The notes: a model not told the origin generated them from the letters alone. Numbered from the stretch's first letter, positions 41,712 to 51,799 are shown. The stretch: 64,000 nucleotides of DNA from Woeseiaceae bacterium (GCA_028289545.1 JANQPG010000008.1:121692-185691); one strand, 5' to 3'. Program-made: numbers and translations.

Positions 41712-42316
41712 AGCGGCTCCGCGGACTGACGCTCATCGAAATGCTGGTTGCCGTCTTCGTGTTTGCGGTCCTGGCAACCCTTACCTACCAGGCCCTCGCT
41801 CGTTCGCTGGAAAACTCCGAATTTCTGACCGCCAGCATGAACCGCGTTCAGGACATACAGCTGGCCATGCGTTTTCTGGAATCCGATCTGCTGCAGACGG
41901 CGCCGAGACCCGTTCGCGACGAACTGGGCGAGCAGCTGATGCCCGCGATTCAGTCGGACGCATCCTCACAGTTTGCGCTCGAAGTCACGCGCGGCGGATG
42001 GAGCAACCCGGCTGGTTTGCCGCGCTCCACCCAGCAACGTATCGCCTATCAACTCGTTGATGGAGAGCTGTCCCGATATCACTGGTACGTGCTCGACCGC
42101 ACGTTCTCGAACGAGCCGATCCAGACCGTGCTACTGGGTGATGTCGACGCCATCCTGTTTCGTTATCTCCGGCCGAACGGCGAATGGGTGGAGCAATGGC
42201 CGCCCGTTGCGGGCGCGACCGGGGTGAATCCCCAGAACCGTCCCCGCGCCGTCGAGATTGTGCTGTCGCTCGCCGACGAAGGTGAGATCACGCGGATTGT
42301 CGAGGTTGCTCCGTGA
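41708..42316 (+). CDS. gspJ: Type II secretion minor pseudopilin GspJ
   Basis: 202 aa, GTG start at 41708 overlapping gspI. The leader is only six residues (MKRLRG) before LTLIEMLVAVFVFAVLATLTYQAL; the body has IQLAMRFLESDLLQTAPRPVRDE and the C-terminal PRAVEIVLSL strand typical of GspJ. Part of the pseudopilus tip. Confidence 0.94.
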   Translation: MKRLRGLTLIEMLVAVFVFAVLATLTYQALARSLENSEFLTASMNRVQDIQLAMRFLESDLLQTAPRPVRDELGEQLMPAIQSDASSQFALEVTRGGWSNPAGLPRSTQQRIAYQLVDGELSRYHWYVLDRTFSNEPIQTVLLGDVDAILFRYLRPNGEWVEQWPPVAGATGVNPQNRPRAVEIVLSLADEGEITRIVEVAP

Positions 42317-43269
42317 ACGTGCGAAGCCGGTTAAAGGGTCGCCCACCGAAGGCTTTGCGGCGGCAACGCGGGGTGGCGCTGATTACCGCCATGCTGATCG
42401 CCACACTGGTGGCCATTACGGCCTACTCTTTGTCTTTCGACGCCGGCATGGAGGCCCGCCGCACGACGTCATTGCTGTATCGGGATCAGGCAGTGCAGGT
42501 TGCGCTGGGCGCGGAAAGCTGGATTGCCTCGATACTGGCTGACGATCTCGCGAACTCCGATACCGATCATCTGGGCGAAATCTGGGCCAGCGAACTGCCC
42601 GGGCTACCGATCGACGGCGGCACGGTCAGCGGCGAGATTACGGATCTGCAAGGGCGCTTCAATATCAACAATCTCGTCGACAGCAACGGTCAGGTCGACG
42701 AGCTTGCCCTGCAGCAATTCGAGCGGCTTTTGGCGAGCCTCGACATCGACCCGCGTTTTGCCGGCATCGCGGCGGATTGGGTGGACACCGACCGCGACGC
42801 GTCGTTTCCGAACGGCGCCGAAGATGGCATCTACACGGGGCTGACGCCACCGTACCGGCCGCCGAATCAACCGCTGTCGAGCGTCAGCGAGCTGGCCGCT
42901 CTCGACGGCATGGAGCGGCAGATCCTGCGTGTGCTGGAACCGCATGTCACTGCCCTGCCCGGGCGAACTGAAATCAACGTCAACACGGCCACGTTTGCCG
43001 TCCTGCAGTCGCTGGACGAGAACCTGACCGCAAGCGACGTCGAAGGGCTAATCTCGGAGCGCGAATCGGGCGGATTTCCGGACTACCAGAACACCTTCGC
43101 GACCTTGGTAACCGACGAAACGCTCACCGAACTCGACGAAAGCACGCGCTATTTTCAATTGAAGGTCGTCGTGCAGATTGCTACCGTGCGTATCACTTTG
43201 TACAGCATGCTCGAGCGTACGGCGCAGGGCGATGTTGTCCCGATTCTGCGCAGCCTCGGCACCGTTTAA
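42313..43269 (+). CDS. gspK: Type II secretion tip pseudopilin GspK
   Basis: 318 aa, GTG start overlapping gspJ. The prepilin helix GVALITAMLIATLVAITAYSLS has Thr instead of Glu at position 5, the known GspK exception. The body contains the LQGRFNINNLVDSNGQVD domain, DWVDTDRD and the helix-hairpin-helix-like INVNTATFAVLQSL. It caps the pseudopilus and initiates its assembly. Confidence 0.95.
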   Translation: MNVRSRLKGRPPKALRRQRGVALITAMLIATLVAITAYSLSFDAGMEARRTTSLLYRDQAVQVALGAESWIASILADDLANSDTDHLGEIWASELPGLPIDGGTVSGEITDLQGRFNINNLVDSNGQVDELALQQFERLLASLDIDPRFAGIAADWVDTDRDASFPNGAEDGIYTGLTPPYRPPNQPLSSVSELAALDGMERQILRVLEPHVTALPGRTEINVNTATFAVLQSLDENLTASDVEGLISERESGGFPDYQNTFATLVTDETLTELDESTRYFQLKVVVQIATVRITLYSMLERTAQGDVVPILRSLGTV

Positions 43270-43297
43270 TCCCTGACACCGGAACATAGCTACACCC

Positions 43298-44605
43298 ATG
43301 GCCGATTTTCTCGTCATCAAGCTCCCTCTATCCGACGCCGATGTCGCACGCTGGATCGTCGCCGATGGAAACGGCACGGTAAAAACCCAGGTGACGACGG
43401 GTACGCTCACCGAGGCGCACGCGGCGGCTCCGGAGCTGCCCGTAATCGTTCTGGCGCCCGGCGGCGATGTCGCCACGATGAACGTCGATCTGCCGATCAG
43501 GTCCGGCGCCAAGCTACGTGCTGCCGTGCCGTTCGCACTGGAAGACCAGCTGGCGACGGATATTGACGATCTGCATTTTGCCACGGGCGCACACCGCGAG
43601 AGCGGCCTGCTACCGGTCGCCGTCGTAGACCGGCAGGCGTTGGATGGCTGGCTTGAACGTTTACAGGATGCCGGCATTCATCCCTACCGCATCGTGGCCG
43701 ACTACCACGGCGTGCAGCGGGTACCCAACACTATCAGCATGTTCGCAACCAGCACCGCCGTCATGCTCAATGATGGCGGCGACCTCGAGTTTGCGATCGA
43801 AGGTGTCCAGCCCAGCGACGCGTTGGGATTCGCGGGCCTGCTCGAGGAAGCCCAGCCTGCCGACACGACGGAGCCGGAATCCGATCCGGCGAGCGACGAC
43901 GAGCCGGCACAGGCCGCGGCCCGGCACCTGGTGGCCTGGTGTGATGCGGGAGCAGCCGAGGCGTATCAGCACGACTTCAACGCCCTGCGCAGCGAACTCT
44001 CGAGCGTCGACGTGCATCTCATGGACGATGACGGGTTCACGAGGCTTGCCGCAACGATTGCCGCGGGCGCGGGCATCAACCTGCTGCAGGGGCCCTACGG
44101 CAAGAAAACGGAAATCGCCGGTGTCTTGCGGCCCTGGCGAATCGCCGCCGGCCTGCTTGTCGGCGCGCTGTTGATCGGCCTTGCCGGCAAGGGCGTCGAC
44201 TACGTCCAGCTGGCGCGGCAGCAAGCCGCCCTGGAGCAACAATACTCGGCGCTTTATCAGCAACTCACGGGCGACAGCCGGACACCTGCCGACCCGATGG
44301 GCACTGCCGACTCGCTGATGCGCCAGCTGAGCGGCAACAGCGGCAACACCCGGCAGGTATTCCTGCCGTCCCTCATGGAACTCGCAACGGCCGTAAGCCA
44401 GCATCGAGAAGCCACCGTCGAGGCAATCAGCTATCGAGCCGGCGTCATAGACATCCGCCTGACCGCGCCGGACGTCGCCACGCTCGACAAGATCCAGCAA
44501 CTCGTCGGCGACTCCGGTCGCTTCAGCGCATCCATTCAGGCCACCAATCAGGACGAGGACGGCAGGGTCAACAGCCGCATCCAGATCCGGGAGACCGGCG
44601 CATGA
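43298..44605 (+). CDS. gspL: Type II secretion inner-membrane protein GspL
   Basis: 435 aa. The N-terminal two thirds is the cytoplasmic actin-like domain (RSGAKLRAAVPFALEDQLATDIDDLHFA, LPVAVVDRQALDGWLERL), followed by one membrane helix (about 282-300, AAGLLVGALLIGLAGKG) and a periplasmic ferredoxin-like domain. It links the GspE ATPase to the platform; gspE is not in this window. Confidence 0.93.
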   Translation: MADFLVIKLPLSDADVARWIVADGNGTVKTQVTTGTLTEAHAAAPELPVIVLAPGGDVATMNVDLPIRSGAKLRAAVPFALEDQLATDIDDLHFATGAHRESGLLPVAVVDRQALDGWLERLQDAGIHPYRIVADYHGVQRVPNTISMFATSTAVMLNDGGDLEFAIEGVQPSDALGFAGLLEEAQPADTTEPESDPASDDEPAQAAARHLVAWCDAGAAEAYQHDFNALRSELSSVDVHLMDDDGFTRLAATIAAGAGINLLQGPYGKKTEIAGVLRPWRIAAGLLVGALLIGLAGKGVDYVQLARQQAALEQQYSALYQQLTGDSRTPADPMGTADSLMRQLSGNSGNTRQVFLPSLMELATAVSQHREATVEAISYRAGVIDIRLTAPDVATLDKIQQLVGDSGRFSASIQATNQDEDGRVNSRIQIRETGA

Positions 44606-45093
44606 AAGACTGGTTCGAAACGCTGGCGCCGCGCGAGCGCATCATGGTGGCCGTATGCGCCGTTGTCGTTGTGTTTGCCGTCCTCTGGTTCCTGATCTGG
44701 ACGCCGCTCGACAACCGCCACAACGCCATGCGGGAAAACGTGGGTGACTGGGAGAGCGGTCTGGCCACGCTACAGCGAGTAGCGGAACTGCGTGGATCGG
44801 GTGCCGCCGGTCGGCAAAGTAACGTACCGATCAGCAACCAGACACCCGTGGTCGTGGTCGACACCACGCTGCGCGCGCGCAACCTGCTGAGCGCCATGCG
44901 CCGCAGCCAGCCCACGACCAGCACAGGCATTCGGGTCGAGTTCGAGGATGTCGCTTTCGACTCCCTGGTTCTGTGGCTCGGGGACCTCAGCAGTCGCCAC
45001 GCCATGCACGTACAGGCCGGCAGCCTGTCGGTCGCTGCTCGCGCGGAACCCGGCCGCGTCAACGCAACGCTTACGCTGGAGCGCCAGCGCTGA
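44602..45093 (+). CDS. gspM: Type II secretion inner-membrane protein GspM
   Basis: 163 aa, start overlapping gspL (ATGA). A short cytoplasmic tail, a membrane helix (about 15-34, IMVAVCAVVVVFAVLWFLIW) and a periplasmic domain with VVVVDTTLRARNLLSAMRRSQ and FDSLVLWLGDLSSRHAM. It partners GspL in the platform. Its TGA shares a base with the gspN ATG. Confidence 0.93.
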   Translation: MKDWFETLAPRERIMVAVCAVVVVFAVLWFLIWTPLDNRHNAMRENVGDWESGLATLQRVAELRGSGAAGRQSNVPISNQTPVVVVDTTLRARNLLSAMRRSQPTTSTGIRVEFEDVAFDSLVLWLGDLSSRHAMHVQAGSLSVAARAEPGRVNATLTLERQR

Positions 45094-45830
45094 TGCAACA
45101 ACGCTTTTTGTGGCTTGCCGGAGTACTGGCCTGCCTGATCGGTATCGTCACCCTCGTACCTGCACGCTTTGTTTATCACGTCGCCGCGCCGCCGGAACTC
45201 TCGCTTGCCGATATCTCCGGTACCGTCTGGAGCGGCCGTGCCGAACATGCCAGCGTCGCGGGCGTCTACCTGCGTGACCTCCACTGGCGGACACGCCCGC
45301 TCTCACTTCTGACCGGCAAACTCACGGCCGACGTGTCGGCGGAACCCGTTTCAGGTTTCATCGAGGGTCGCTTCAGCGTTTCGGCCGGCGGCAAACTCGG
45401 CATCAGTGACCTCACTGCATCTATTGGCCTTGCCGCACTCGCCGAAGCCTTGCAGATGGGGCGTGTTGACGGGAGCGCAAACCTGCAAATCGTGCGCCTG
45501 GAGCTCGAGGAAGGACTGCCAACAACAGCCGTCGGTCGTGTAGAGGTCGCCAATCTCCTGGTCGCCGACATTCACAGGCAGGCGCCGCTCGGTGGCTACC
45601 GCGCGGACTTCTTCACGGAGGACACGGGCGTCACGGCAAGCGTCGAGGATACCGATGGGGTTTTCGACGTAGCCGGTCGCTTCGATATCGGTGCTGATCG
45701 GAGCTACCGTTTCATTGCTAAATTGTCTGCGAAGGCTGCTGCCGACGAGTCGCTTACGCGGCAACTGCGTTTTCTCGGCACACCGGATGACAACGGTCAG
45801 TACGAGCTCCGCCTGGAAGGACAGCTCTAG
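45093..45830 (+). CDS. gspN: Type II secretion protein GspN
   Basis: 245 aa from the ATG at 45093 (TGATG overlap with gspM). One N-terminal membrane helix (about 5-22), then the GspN domain: LSLADISGTVWSGRAEHASVAGVYLRDLHWRTRPLSLLTGKL in segments and a later FDVAGRFDIGADRSYRF. GspN is an accessory, often dispensable component. Last gene of the cluster, 20 bases from the convergent addA-like stop. Confidence 0.9.
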   Translation: MQQRFLWLAGVLACLIGIVTLVPARFVYHVAAPPELSLADISGTVWSGRAEHASVAGVYLRDLHWRTRPLSLLTGKLTADVSAEPVSGFIEGRFSVSAGGKLGISDLTASIGLAALAEALQMGRVDGSANLQIVRLELEEGLPTTAVGRVEVANLLVADIHRQAPLGGYRADFFTEDTGVTASVEDTDGVFDVAGRFDIGADRSYRFIAKLSAKAAADESLTRQLRFLGTPDDNGQYELRLEGQL

Positions 45831-45850
45831 CCGCGCTAGTGGGCTGCCCA

Positions 45851-48800
45851 CTAAACATCGACATCGACAAAACGCCCCAGTAACGGAAAGTACAGCGCAC
45901 AACGTGCCGGTACTCCGGCGTACGCCTCGTACAGTGTCTTGTAGCGTTCCAGCTGATCACGATATCGGCGACTCTGTTCCCCGATAAAACCGTCGAGATC
46001 ACCGCCTTCGTGGCTGCTGGTCTTGTAGTCGACGATCCAGTGGGTATCGCCATCGACACGGACGCGATCGATAACGCCGGTCACGAGCTCGCCGTCGACG
46101 ACGCCCGTCAGCGACAGTTCGGCGTGGCCGCGCCCTTCTACGAGCCAACGCCCCCGCTCGTCGCTCTGCATAATCTCGAGTGCGCGCTGCACTCGTCCGG
46201 CAACGTCAGCGCGCGCGTCGGACTCCAGCTCAAGTTCGTTCAACCACGCATCGAGATAGGCGCGGCCGGCAGGCTGGGAAAACTCATCGAGTCGAACCTG
46301 CCCAAGCGCTACGCGCTGTAGCCATCGATGCACGAGCGTGCCGGCAAACCGCGCCTCCGAACCGACCCAGTCGTAGCTCACTTCGGCAGGAAGAGCCGGC
46401 GTGGATCGCTGACCTTGCCCCGGCAAGGCGGCAAACGCCGGCAGCTCCCAGGGTTGGTCGAAACGCCGAAGTTGCGGTTCCACGAGCACACTGTCCTCGT
46501 CGCGATCAGGAGTTTCGGGTTCAGTCAGAGCCGCTTCAAAATCGTCGGCGAGGCCAGGCCAGAGCAAACCGAGGAGACTCCTCGGATCGGCGCCCGCCGG
46601 CTCCCCGGTGTTGGCATCGACCCTCAGGTTGCCGACGAGATGCAGGGTTTTTCTCGCGCGCGTACAGGCGACGTACAACAAACGGGCCGTCTCCAGCCGG
46701 TCGCGCTGTGTTGCGATCGTACGTATGTACTGGTGTACCGCGTCTTTTTCGGTTTCAGCCTTTGGCGCGACGGGCGCAAGCAACCTCCGCGTCTGCCCCA
46801 CCGATCCCGGAAGCTCGAACCAGCTCATGACCTCACTACCCGCAACGCGGGCGGTGCGCCCCAGCCCGTAGAGCACAACATGATCGAACTCGAGCCCCTT
46901 CGATTTGTGCATCGTCATAATGCTCAAGCGACTGTCCGCGGCGCTGGAAACGCGTTCCTGATCGAGCTCCGCCTCGAGTTCGGCCACGTCGTCGAGTGTT
47001 CCGGAACGCTCCATGCGACCGATGACGTCGAGCAGGCGGTAGGCGTTGTCGATGGCGTCGGGTGCGCCGGCAATCGCAGGCCCTCCGAGCATCAGCCAGA
47101 CGCGTTCGACGACATCACGCAGACACTCGAAACGTCGGGGCTTGCGCAGTTCGGCCAGGGCCGGTCGAGCGCGTTCCAGCAGACGCCGACCCTCATTGCT
47201 GAGCGCCGCGCGGCGCTCAGAGTCTTCGATCAACTCCCAGACGCCGGCGGTTGCGTCGTTCTTGACCAGGGCGTGCAGATCCAGCCAGTTGAGCCCTATC
47301 CAGGGAGATCGGAGCAGCGCAAGCCACGCCTGACGGTCGGCCGGGTGCACGGCAGCCCTCGTCAGCGCCAACAGTTCGATCACTTCCGGCAGGTCCGTCA
47401 GGCGATCAATGTCCACGGCGCGATACGAGATCCCGATCTCACGCAGCGCCGCGAGGAGTTCCGGCAGCACGGTGCGGCCGCGAACCAACACCGCAACGGA
47501 CTCGTTCGGGTGCGACTCGAGCAGGTCGCGAACCAGGGCGCAGGCCTTTTCGGCTTCGCCGAGGCGGCTGCTGCCGCTGCTTGCGTGCAAATGTACGCTG
47601 CCGTAACCGCGGCACGGCTCCGCGCTAACCGCGCTCGCATAACTGACGGCCGCAGTGACCGGGTTGTCCTCGGCAGGGAACACCGAAGGAAACACCGTGT
47701 TGTACCAATCGACGAGTCCCCCGCCGGAACGGAAGTTGCGCCGCAAGGTGAGCGGCGTCAGCGCAACGTCGCCTATTCCCTGGTTGCGGGCCGCGAGAAA
47801 CTGGGTCACCTCGGCGTTGCGAAAGCGGTACACCGACTGCATCGGATCGCCGACGCAAAACAGCGTCCGGCCGTCGCCTTTGCTGAACCCCCGTGTCAGC
47901 GCACGAATGAGTTCGTACTGCGCGAGCGACGTATCCTGCATCTCGTCGACCAGCAGGTGCTTGATCTGGTGATCGAGCAGCAGCATGAGATCGCTGGGTT
48001 GCTCGGCGGTGCCAAGCGCTTCGCCCGCCGCCTGCGCAATTTCCACGAAGTCCGTCATCGAGCGCCGGGCAAACAGCAGGCGCAGCTCGGCAACGGCCAG
48101 CGGCAACACCTTGATCAACGCCACCAGCACGGCCCACTGACCATCGTCGTAGCGCTCCGGCGGCAAACTGCGCATGCCGTTGAGGGCAGACCGAAACCCC
48201 GGATCGCGATCGAACTCTTCCATGAGCTCGAACAGCTCGGCCTTCTCGGCTTTCGCATCGGGCGGAAAGCCTTCCCCCTTGGTGAGCCGGGCACGCCAGC
48301 TGCCGCTTTTGGTCAACAGCAACTCGGCAACGCCGCACCAGCCGGGGACGTCGCTCGGCGGCCCAGCAAGGCGGCAGATCGGATGGTCGTCGCGACCCTG
48401 CTCCGCCAATCGCAAAGCCGCAAACGCGCCGAGCGATGCGAGACGCTCGAAGCGCTCCGGCGGAACACGCTTTTGAAGTCTCTCCAGTTCGCCGTCGGAA
48501 ACGCTCTTCAGATTGGCCTCGAGCGACCCCCTGAGCTCGGAAAACTCGCGTTCGTCCAGCTGACCGCTGCCGACGAGCGGCATCCACTGATCGCGGCGCC
48601 CCAGCATGTCCGCCAAATAGCCGACGTATTGTCCCGTGTCGTTGTCGAGATGCAGGAGCAGGCGTTCGATGGAGTCGCGGTAGGCGTTGTCGCCGACAAT
48701 CCATTCGAGCGTCGCGGCCGCCGCCTCGCGGTACAGCGAACGCAGCGCCGCCTCGTCGGCTACAGCGTTACCGGCGACGTTGGCCGCGGCAGTCACCGGC

Positions 48801-49207
48801 AGCATTCGGCTGAGCGACGCATTGAGACTGTCGAGGGTCTGAATACGCAGACGCTGTGGGTGACTGCGAATATGCCAGCTCTTCCCGGCATCGCGGCTCA
48901 GCACCTGTCTCGCTGCGCGATGGGTAATGCGTTCGTGCGGCTTGAGCGTCTCTTCGTCCTGCCCCTCGGCGGCGCGCGCAAGCGACGCCATTACGCGGGT
49001 TCGCATTTCGGCGGCCGCCTTACGGGTAAACGTAATCGCGACCACCTCCTCGGGTAGATCAACCGTTGCCAGCAAACCGAGGTAACGTTGAATCAGCAGC
49101 TCCGTCTTCCCCGAACCCGCCGGGGCCTGAACGATGAAGGAACGCTCCGGGTCGAGCGCATCGCGCCGCGCCTCTTCATCAGCCAGTTCGAGTGCTCTAG
49201 CGGACAC
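45851..49207 (-). CDS. addA: AddA-like UvrD-family helicase with C-terminal PD-(D/E)XK nuclease
   Basis: 1118 aa. Helicase motifs in order: I APAGSGKTELL, Ia ITFTRKAAAEMR, II LLVDEMQDTS, III FCVGDPMQSVYRFR, IV LRRNFRS, V MTMHKSKGLEFDHVVLY, VI LLYVACTRARKTLHL. The C-terminus carries a RecB-type nuclease with WIVDYKTS and QLERYKTLYE. With the preceding AddB-like gene (11-base overlap) it forms an end-processing helicase-nuclease for double-strand break repair. No recB/C/D genes are seen here. Motif II reads DEMQD where DExQD is usual, consistent with the family. Confidence 0.93.
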   Translation of the reverse strand: MSARALELADEEARRDALDPERSFIVQAPAGSGKTELLIQRYLGLLATVDLPEEVVAITFTRKAAAEMRTRVMASLARAAEGQDEETLKPHERITHRAARQVLSRDAGKSWHIRSHPQRLRIQTLDSLNASLSRMLPVTAAANVAGNAVADEAALRSLYREAAAATLEWIVGDNAYRDSIERLLLHLDNDTGQYVGYLADMLGRRDQWMPLVGSGQLDEREFSELRGSLEANLKSVSDGELERLQKRVPPERFERLASLGAFAALRLAEQGRDDHPICRLAGPPSDVPGWCGVAELLLTKSGSWRARLTKGEGFPPDAKAEKAELFELMEEFDRDPGFRSALNGMRSLPPERYDDGQWAVLVALIKVLPLAVAELRLLFARRSMTDFVEIAQAAGEALGTAEQPSDLMLLLDHQIKHLLVDEMQDTSLAQYELIRALTRGFSKGDGRTLFCVGDPMQSVYRFRNAEVTQFLAARNQGIGDVALTPLTLRRNFRSGGGLVDWYNTVFPSVFPAEDNPVTAAVSYASAVSAEPCRGYGSVHLHASSGSSRLGEAEKACALVRDLLESHPNESVAVLVRGRTVLPELLAALREIGISYRAVDIDRLTDLPEVIELLALTRAAVHPADRQAWLALLRSPWIGLNWLDLHALVKNDATAGVWELIEDSERRAALSNEGRRLLERARPALAELRKPRRFECLRDVVERVWLMLGGPAIAGAPDAIDNAYRLLDVIGRMERSGTLDDVAELEAELDQERVSSAADSRLSIMTMHKSKGLEFDHVVLYGLGRTARVAGSEVMSWFELPGSVGQTRRLLAPVAPKAETEKDAVHQYIRTIATQRDRLETARLLYVACTRARKTLHLVGNLRVDANTGEPAGADPRSLLGLLWPGLADDFEAALTEPETPDRDEDSVLVEPQLRRFDQPWELPAFAALPGQGQRSTPALPAEVSYDWVGSEARFAGTLVHRWLQRVALGQVRLDEFSQPAGRAYLDAWLNELELESDARADVAGRVQRALEIMQSDERGRWLVEGRGHAELSLTGVVDGELVTGVIDRVRVDGDTHWIVDYKTSSHEGGDLDGFIGEQSRRYRDQLERYKTLYEAYAGVPARCALYFPLLGRFVDVDV

Positions 49208-51773
49208 TGCGAACCAACTCCTGGTAACGGCTCAACAAGGCAAGCGGGCGCGCATCACGCGCGCTCTGCGCGCGGTTGATCCGAACGTCACCGCGGGCAA
49301 GTCCCGCGGCCGCTTCCGCCACCGTTTCTACCCAGCCTTTGAGCGTCTCGGCAAAATCTGCATCGCCGCTCAGGTGCACGCCCACCCCGTCGATGCCAAC
49401 GTCGCGGCTATCGACGTTCACGAGGCCAAGATCGCTCACGGAAGCCGCCTGCGCCGCGGCATAGACGACAAGCTGATAGTCGACCGGTTCTCCCTTGACC
49501 GCAAACCGTTTCCGCGCGCCCGTCTTGTAGTCGAGTATCAGCAATGAACCATCCGCCGACTCGTCGACCCGATCGTGACGCAACGACAGGTTCAGTCCCC
49601 AGAGGCGCCCGTCCTCGCGGCCTTCCACGCTCGACACACGAAACGGGGGGCGCTCGGCGTCCAGCTTTACGACCCGCTCGAGCAGAGTGCGCATGCGCCG
49701 CTCTTCGAGATCGAACAGCCGCTCGAGTGTGCTGCCGGCTGCTACCCGATGACGCGCAATCGCGCGGCGACTGGCGTCGCGCAGTCGGGCTTCGAGATCG
49801 TCGCCGAGCCAGGCGCGAACCTGTCCCTGCGTGGGCAGGGTTGCATACAGGTGAAACAGCGCCTCGTGCAGCAGGTTGCCGCGCAACTGAGGCGTCAGAC
49901 CTTCGGCAAACGGGCCTACGCGGCGAATACCCAGGCGCCCGCTCGCAAAAGCGGCAAACGGCTCCCTGAGCTGCCAATCGATGGTACCCGCGCCGCCGCG
50001 AATCGCCTCGTCATCGGCGACGGGTGGTACGGGATCGTCCGCTACCGGCACGACGCGACACAGCTGACTCAATGCCGTTGCGTGCCAACCCGGATCTTCG
50101 CCGGCGGACGCATCCTCCCGCACCGCCGGAAGCGTCGTCACAGCCTGCTCGCTGTCGCCGTCGACAGCGGCATAACTGCCTGTAACCGCCGCTGCACTAC
50201 CGCTCAAACGCTCCAACACCCGCAGCGCAAACGCCCGGGTGTCGTCCGGGGTCGCGTCGGGCAGCCCGTAGCCCGTGCGGATCGCGCGCGCAATCAGCGG
50301 CGTCGGTCGACCCGGTGGCGGCCAACTGGCCGCGTCGAGCCCGGTGATGGTCAGCGCATCGAATTCGAGACCCGCGGCCTCCAGCGGACCGAGGACCGTT
50401 ACCGCCGCGCCGGTGTCCTCGGGTTGAAACACGGCATCCGCCGCAAGCTGTCGGACGCGGGCTGCGGCCTCACCCAGCGTGCATACGCCAATCACGCGCC
50501 TCAGTTCGGCGAACTCGTTGAGCAGATCGCGCCAGCGGTTGACGAGCTGTTGCTCGTCGCTCGTCAACGACAGAGCGCCCGGCCAACCGAGCGTCCTCAG
50601 CGCGGCGTCGAAAACGCTCGCCCACCCACCTGGCGTTGCCCGCTGCGGCTGCTCACGCAGCAGTGCATCGAGCGCTTTCAGACGTTCGAAGAAGTCTTCG
50701 GTATCCGGATCCTTTGCGAGTCGCCCCAGTACGCGAATTACGCGCACCGGCGTCCACTCCCGCGAGGCAATTTCCCGGAGCGAAAGCTCGAGGCGAGCCC
50801 TGGCATCCGAACGTTCGACGCCGATTGTGCTGCTGCGCAGCAGCACGCCCAGCTGGCGGCTGGTCAGCGCGCCGCCGAGCCAGCGCAGCACGAGCAACGC
50901 CACCGAGATCGCAGGGTAGCTATCCAGAGTCGCTCCGAGCGACACGTTGACGGCAGCCTGCGCCCCACCCCCTTCAGTCTGCCAGCCCGGCGTCAGGCCC
51001 TCGCGGATCAGGCGCGCCGCAGCATCTCGATGTTTTTCGAGCCCGCTGACCACGACGGCCAGTCGCTGCTCGGGATCCCGACTGAGCACGTCCCGAGCCC
51101 AGTGCCCGGCCGCTCGCCACTCGGCCTCGCGGTCGGGGCAAGCACGCGTCGGGATGGGTGCAGCGGCGGGCTGAGTCCGCCTGGATAGCCGGCAGCCGTG
51201 CTTCTCGAGGCTGGCAAACAGTCTGTCGGCAGCCGGCGTCAATCGATCGAAGCCGGCAACGACGAGGCTCGCCGGCACGGCCAGCTGGCCGCGCTCGGCC
51301 AAGTCGGTTATCCGCGCCGTCAGCGATGCCTCGTCGACCCAACCCTCCGTGTCCAGCGCCTCGAGGTAGCGCCGTAGTGCGCGCGCGAAAACGCCTTGAT
51401 CGCGGTTTTCGGCTTGCTCCAGCAGCTCCGCCAACGGCACTTCGAAAGCGGCGGCCATCGACCAGGCCTGCTCGGAGGCGCGAACCAGCGCGGCGAGATT
51501 TTCCGGCGCCTCGCCCAACTCGGAGGACAGGCAGCGCTCCCACAGCACTCTGGCCTGCGCCTGACTCAGGCAAGACGCTTGCGGCCCGCTTGCCGACGCC
51601 GACAGTGTTTTTAGCCAGCGGCGAAAGGGAACAATTTCAGGGGTTGCCCAGGCGGCGCTCCCGGCCGCCAACATGCTGCCTGCGTAATCCGCCGACAGCG
51701 AGCGGGCCAGTCTCCGGTTAGCGGTAACGACAACGGCGCCTTCGCTGACCGCGGGTACAAGCCAGCGGTACAC
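49197..51773 (-). CDS. AddB-like PD-(D/E)XK nuclease, DNA repair
   Basis: 858 aa, GTG start at 51773. N-terminal inactivated helicase-like region (VVVTANRRLARSLSADYAGSM), a middle with LAVVVSGLEKHRDAAARLI and VTVLGPLEAAGLEFDALTITGLDAASWPP, and a C-terminal nuclease with LLILDYKTGARKRF and DYQLVVYAAAQAASV. It resembles the proteobacterial probable DNA-repair family (TIGR03623-type). No cysteine occurs in the last third, so the iron-sulfur staple of Bacillus AddB is absent. Co-transcribed with the AddA-like gene and 26 bases after the aminotransferase gene. Confidence 0.87.
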   Translation of the reverse strand: MYRWLVPAVSEGAVVVTANRRLARSLSADYAGSMLAAGSAAWATPEIVPFRRWLKTLSASASGPQASCLSQAQARVLWERCLSSELGEAPENLAALVRASEQAWSMAAAFEVPLAELLEQAENRDQGVFARALRRYLEALDTEGWVDEASLTARITDLAERGQLAVPASLVVAGFDRLTPAADRLFASLEKHGCRLSRRTQPAAAPIPTRACPDREAEWRAAGHWARDVLSRDPEQRLAVVVSGLEKHRDAAARLIREGLTPGWQTEGGGAQAAVNVSLGATLDSYPAISVALLVLRWLGGALTSRQLGVLLRSSTIGVERSDARARLELSLREIASREWTPVRVIRVLGRLAKDPDTEDFFERLKALDALLREQPQRATPGGWASVFDAALRTLGWPGALSLTSDEQQLVNRWRDLLNEFAELRRVIGVCTLGEAAARVRQLAADAVFQPEDTGAAVTVLGPLEAAGLEFDALTITGLDAASWPPPGRPTPLIARAIRTGYGLPDATPDDTRAFALRVLERLSGSAAAVTGSYAAVDGDSEQAVTTLPAVREDASAGEDPGWHATALSQLCRVVPVADDPVPPVADDEAIRGGAGTIDWQLREPFAAFASGRLGIRRVGPFAEGLTPQLRGNLLHEALFHLYATLPTQGQVRAWLGDDLEARLRDASRRAIARHRVAAGSTLERLFDLEERRMRTLLERVVKLDAERPPFRVSSVEGREDGRLWGLNLSLRHDRVDESADGSLLILDYKTGARKRFAVKGEPVDYQLVVYAAAQAASVSDLGLVNVDSRDVGIDGVGVHLSGDADFAETLKGWVETVAEAAAGLARGDVRINRAQSARDARPLALLSRYQELVRSVR

Positions 51774-51799
51774 GACGTCAGGGTCCTGACCGGCAAGTT

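Noticed and set aside
46328..49057. A 909-codon open frame on the plus strand opposite the AddA-like gene
   Set aside because: It is the antisense shadow of a GC-rich gene; it shows no domain and is rich in Arg, Gln and His as shadows are, while the minus strand has all seven helicase motifs.
49575..51188. A 537-codon plus-strand frame opposite the AddB-like gene
   Set aside because: Antisense shadow of the nuclease gene; no recognisable motif.
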